From an uncultured Bacilli bacterium (GTDB lineage Bacteria > Bacillota_I > Bacilli_A > RF39 > UBA660): a stretch of DNA of 24,965 bases. The stretch lies in contig CAKOTD010000019.1 in NCBI GenBank assembly GCA_934120015.1, positions 1-24,965 on the forward strand. Direction: 5' to 3'. Of the stretch, positions 23,638 through 24,965 are shown piece after piece. Position 1 is the stretch's first letter, and every line of letters begins with the position of its first letter. The position numbers and the translations under genes were made by a program. A model generated the notes under the pieces. That model had not been told where the DNA came from. It saw only the letters and a program-made list of their open reading frames with translations, and did not search any database.

Positions 23638-23647
23638 TTTCATTCAT
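23555..23647 (-). CDS. small ORF B, 30 codons, copy of the rbgA start
   Basis: Starts at the ATG at 23647 behind AAAGGAG, 14 bp after the GNAT stop. It encodes MNEIKTNINWLITI followed by a divergent, hydrophobic tail. The first ten residues differ from RbgA (MNENKTNINW) only at position 4, and the match then stops sharply at the tryptophan codon. It is best read as a displaced rbgA 5' end joined to element B. Whether the peptide is made is unknown. Confidence 0.45.
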   Translation of the reverse strand: MNEIKTNINWLITIYLIPLRNPLFIRLCEN

Positions 23648-23661
23648 CCCTATCAACTCCT

Positions 23662-24132
23662 TTATTTATTATTAAAGATAAATATACCATCATTTAATTT
23701 ATTATCATCATTTGTATATTCATCTATTACTTTCTTCCAAAAATTATATGCTGAATCACTTCCATATGAAGGTGATACTTCCCAATTTCCTTTATACATA
23801 TCAAAGCATTCAAAAGCAACTTTTTTACCTATTTTGTTTCTTCTATACTTAGGAATTATCATAAATTCTGCAATACTATGCCCTTCATTACATTTTTGCA
23901 TATAAGTATTTATCATAACAAAACCTAATAATTTATTTGTTTCTTTTTCTTTTACAAAGAATGCATCTCTTTCATTATCTGTAAAATATAAATCAAAGTA
24001 TTTGTATTCAAATATTGCATCATTATTCATTTCGTTTCCATCATTTAAACTTTCCTCAAATAAAGAATACTCTAGTAATCTATATAATACGTCTTTATTT
24101 TCTTCTTTTACTCTATCTAAAATAATCTCCAC
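23662..24132 (-). CDS. GNAT-family N-acetyltransferase
   Basis: About 157 residues from GTG 24132, which has AGAGGTGA just upstream; an ATG at 24162 lacks a ribosome-binding site. The opening EIILDRVKEENKDVLYRLLEYSLFEES is the usual first strand and helix of this group. Motif A is EFMIIPKYRRNKIGKKVA with the RxxKIGK acetyl-CoA pyrophosphate loop, preceded by a GFVMINTY strand. WEVSPSYGSDSAYNFWKKVI near the end is typical of COG5628-type acetyltransferases. The acceptor substrate is unknown. The gene sits between elements B and C, so it is probably accessory. The first residues of the longer frame (KINEN) recall the rbgA start only weakly. Confidence 0.75.
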   Translation of the reverse strand: MEIILDRVKEENKDVLYRLLEYSLFEESLNDGNEMNNDAIFEYKYFDLYFTDNERDAFFVKEKETNKLLGFVMINTYMQKCNEGHSIAEFMIIPKYRRNKIGKKVAFECFDMYKGNWEVSPSYGSDSAYNFWKKVIDEYTNDDNKLNDGIFIFNNK

Positions 24133-24233
24133 TATATCACCTCTATTTTCATTAATTTTCATGCTTTTTATATTTTAGAACACAATGTGTCGGCATATTA
24201 CAAGCCAATGCCCTAATTTCGCTCAAAAATGAG

Positions 24234-24369
24234 TATATTTTAACCTTTTTTTAATCATTTTTCTTACTTTTTTATTAAAACTTGCAAGATATCATTTCTT
24301 AAAAATTCCCATTTTATAAGGGCTTAAGTGATAGTCGCCATAAATACAGGACAGGCAGTTGATACTCGT
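24234..24369. repeat. element C, diverged member of the repeat family
   Basis: T-tracts with centres near 24240, 24249, 24260 and 24271 occupy the same distances before a TTGCAAGA box (24282) as in elements A and B. The distance from that box to CAGTTGATACTCGT (24356), which resembles the CAGTTTATATTAGT core, is 74 bp in both A and C. The GTAATCA boxes are not conserved here; AAGGGCTTAA (24318) stands in the place of the GGGG box but about 10 bp out of register. Confidence 0.45.
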
Positions 24370-24441
24370 AGATGGTAAACTTTTTGTATTTTCGTTCATT
24401 TTTTTATTTTTTCTCATTTCTCTTTTTTGGTACATATCCAT
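24292..24441 (-). CDS. small ORF C, 49 codons
   Basis: Its ATG overlaps the TAA of the RhuM-family gene (TAATG at 24441), so it could be translated by coupling. It contains MNEN at residues 15-18 and INCL at 27-30, matching the pattern MNEN...INW of RbgA and small ORFs A and B, and ends just before the TTGCAAG box. It is three times as rich in C/G in its middle as the surroundings. Peptide or relic: undecided. Confidence 0.3.
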   Translation of the reverse strand: MDMYQKREMRKNKKMNENTKSLPSTSINCLSCIYGDYHLSPYKMGIFKK

Positions 24442-24965
24442 TATTTATCACTTCCATTCTCTATCATTCTTGTTTCATTAAAAAAATTGTCAAAGTCTGA
24501 TTTATATAATTTATCTTGTTTAACTTTAAATTTATCATACTCTTTATAAGCTAATTCTTTTGCTACACTTGCCGATATTTTCCCTGCACTGTATAATATT
24601 TCTTTACCATTAAATTGCAAAAATGCATTCAATTTTTCTACCCAATCTTTCATAGTCATTGCATTATGATTTTCTGCTTGTAATTCTGCATAGTCTAAAT
24701 ACATTGTTACTATTCTATTCAAATCTTTTAATTCCTTTTCATTTAAATAGTTTTTTGCAATGTCCACATCATATTTATAGATTGGTCCATCAGGAGAATT
24801 TTTCCAATTGGTTAATCCCATATTTTCTTTTTCTGAATCAACTCTGTTATATATTATTTCAGCTGCAGTATTACCAGTTATTGCATAATGTAATTTATTT
24901 TGAACTGTTTTAAAAAATTCTTTTGTTATTTCTGAATCTTTATCATAATCAACACTACAAGAAGA
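24441..24965 (-). CDS. RhuM-family protein (C-terminal part, cut by the window edge)
   Basis: Open in frame from the right edge: 174 codons are visible and the start lies outside. The reading frame before the ATG at 24821 continues the protein (DYDKDSEITKEFFKTVQNKL, then ITGNTAAEIIYNRVD), so that ATG is internal. The segments MGLTNWKNSP, DVDIAKNYLNEKELKDLNRI, MYLDYAELQAE and DWVEKLNAFLQFN are typical of the RhuM (virulence protein RhuM, Salmonella SPI-3) family, of unknown biochemical function and often found in genomic islands. This supports the view that the right end of the window is an accessory region. Confidence 0.8.
   Translation of the reverse strand, partial: SSCSVDYDKDSEITKEFFKTVQNKLHYAITGNTAAEIIYNRVDSEKENMGLTNWKNSPDGPIYKYDVDIAKNYLNEKELKDLNRIVTMYLDYAELQAENHNAMTMKDWVEKLNAFLQFNGKEILYSAGKISASVAKELAYKEYDKFKVKQDKLYKSDFDNFFNETRMIENGSDK

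Noticed and set aside
21180..24440. T-box, riboswitch or tracr-like RNA in the accessory spacers
   Set aside because: No T-box AGGGTGGNACCGCG-type sequence, no recognisable riboswitch core, no CRISPR repeats and no cas or tnpB gene; the spacers are mostly single T-tracts rather than stable stems.
24441..24821. Complete 126-codon gene starting at ATG 24821
   Set aside because: The frame stays open to the window edge and the extra residues match the RhuM family, so the gene is longer and only its 3' part is in view.

Overview
The window is about 25 kb of very AT-rich DNA with compact, almost entirely leftward (minus-strand) gene organisation. Gene content and order point to a low-GC Bacillota of the class Bacilli, plausibly an uncultured gut lineage (the lineage is inference). 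TGA serves as a stop codon (for example at 11253, 16194 and 24292), which argues for the standard bacterial code and against a TGA=Trp mollicute. Several gene pairs repeat Bacillus subtilis neighbourhoods: yqeG-yqeH, nfo next to yqfT, sodA-pbpA-rpmG, and rbgA/mrnC/rlmB/sigH.

Layout from left to right. (1) 114-1472 is a signal-peptide surface protein with three 92-residue repeats and a sortase-type C-terminus. (2) 1551-3069 holds yqeG-yqeH. (3) 3151-5097 is a pseudopilin-headed protein carrying two large C-type-lectin-like domains. (4) 5351-8802 holds sodA, pbpA, rpmG and efp. (5) 8885-10050 is yqfT converging on nfo. (6) 10342-11169 is a YihY-family membrane protein. (7) 11253-13762 is a two-gene unit ending in a sensor with two solute-binding-like domains and a degenerate GGDEF domain. 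(8) 13820-15642 is obg plus a metallo-beta-lactamase-fold hydrolase. (9) 15694-17390 is an HD-GYP protein with a translationally coupled unknown gene. (10) 17521-21139 is rbgA-mrnC-rlmB-sigH-nfeD-like-CPBP, a run of overlapping or closely spaced genes for ribosome assembly, rRNA maturation and transcription.

Right of rbgA (21180-24965) the texture changes. Single unrelated genes (pepT, a CYTH-like protein, a GNAT acetyltransferase, and a RhuM-family gene cut by the window edge) are separated by roughly 250-300 bp spacers. Three of these spacers carry a related element, called A, B and C here. Each begins with a small ORF directly behind the stop of the preceding gene. In A and B this ORF resembles the first ten codons of rbgA (KTNINW) and then diverges. 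After it come a TGCAAG box and T-tracts spaced about 10.5 bp apart. In A and B two GTAATCA boxes lie exactly 157 bp apart. In B, 40 of 46 bp match the ribosome-binding site and start of rbgA by hand count. My reading, which is inference, is that cassettes were repeatedly inserted at the 5' end of rbgA, leaving displaced rbgA starts behind, with the curved, evenly spaced element as the recombination or protein-binding site. No recombinase gene is visible in the window, so this is the main point to test.

Most transcription units have clear sigma-A-type promoters. Three genes end in terminator hairpins whose stem includes or touches the stop codon.
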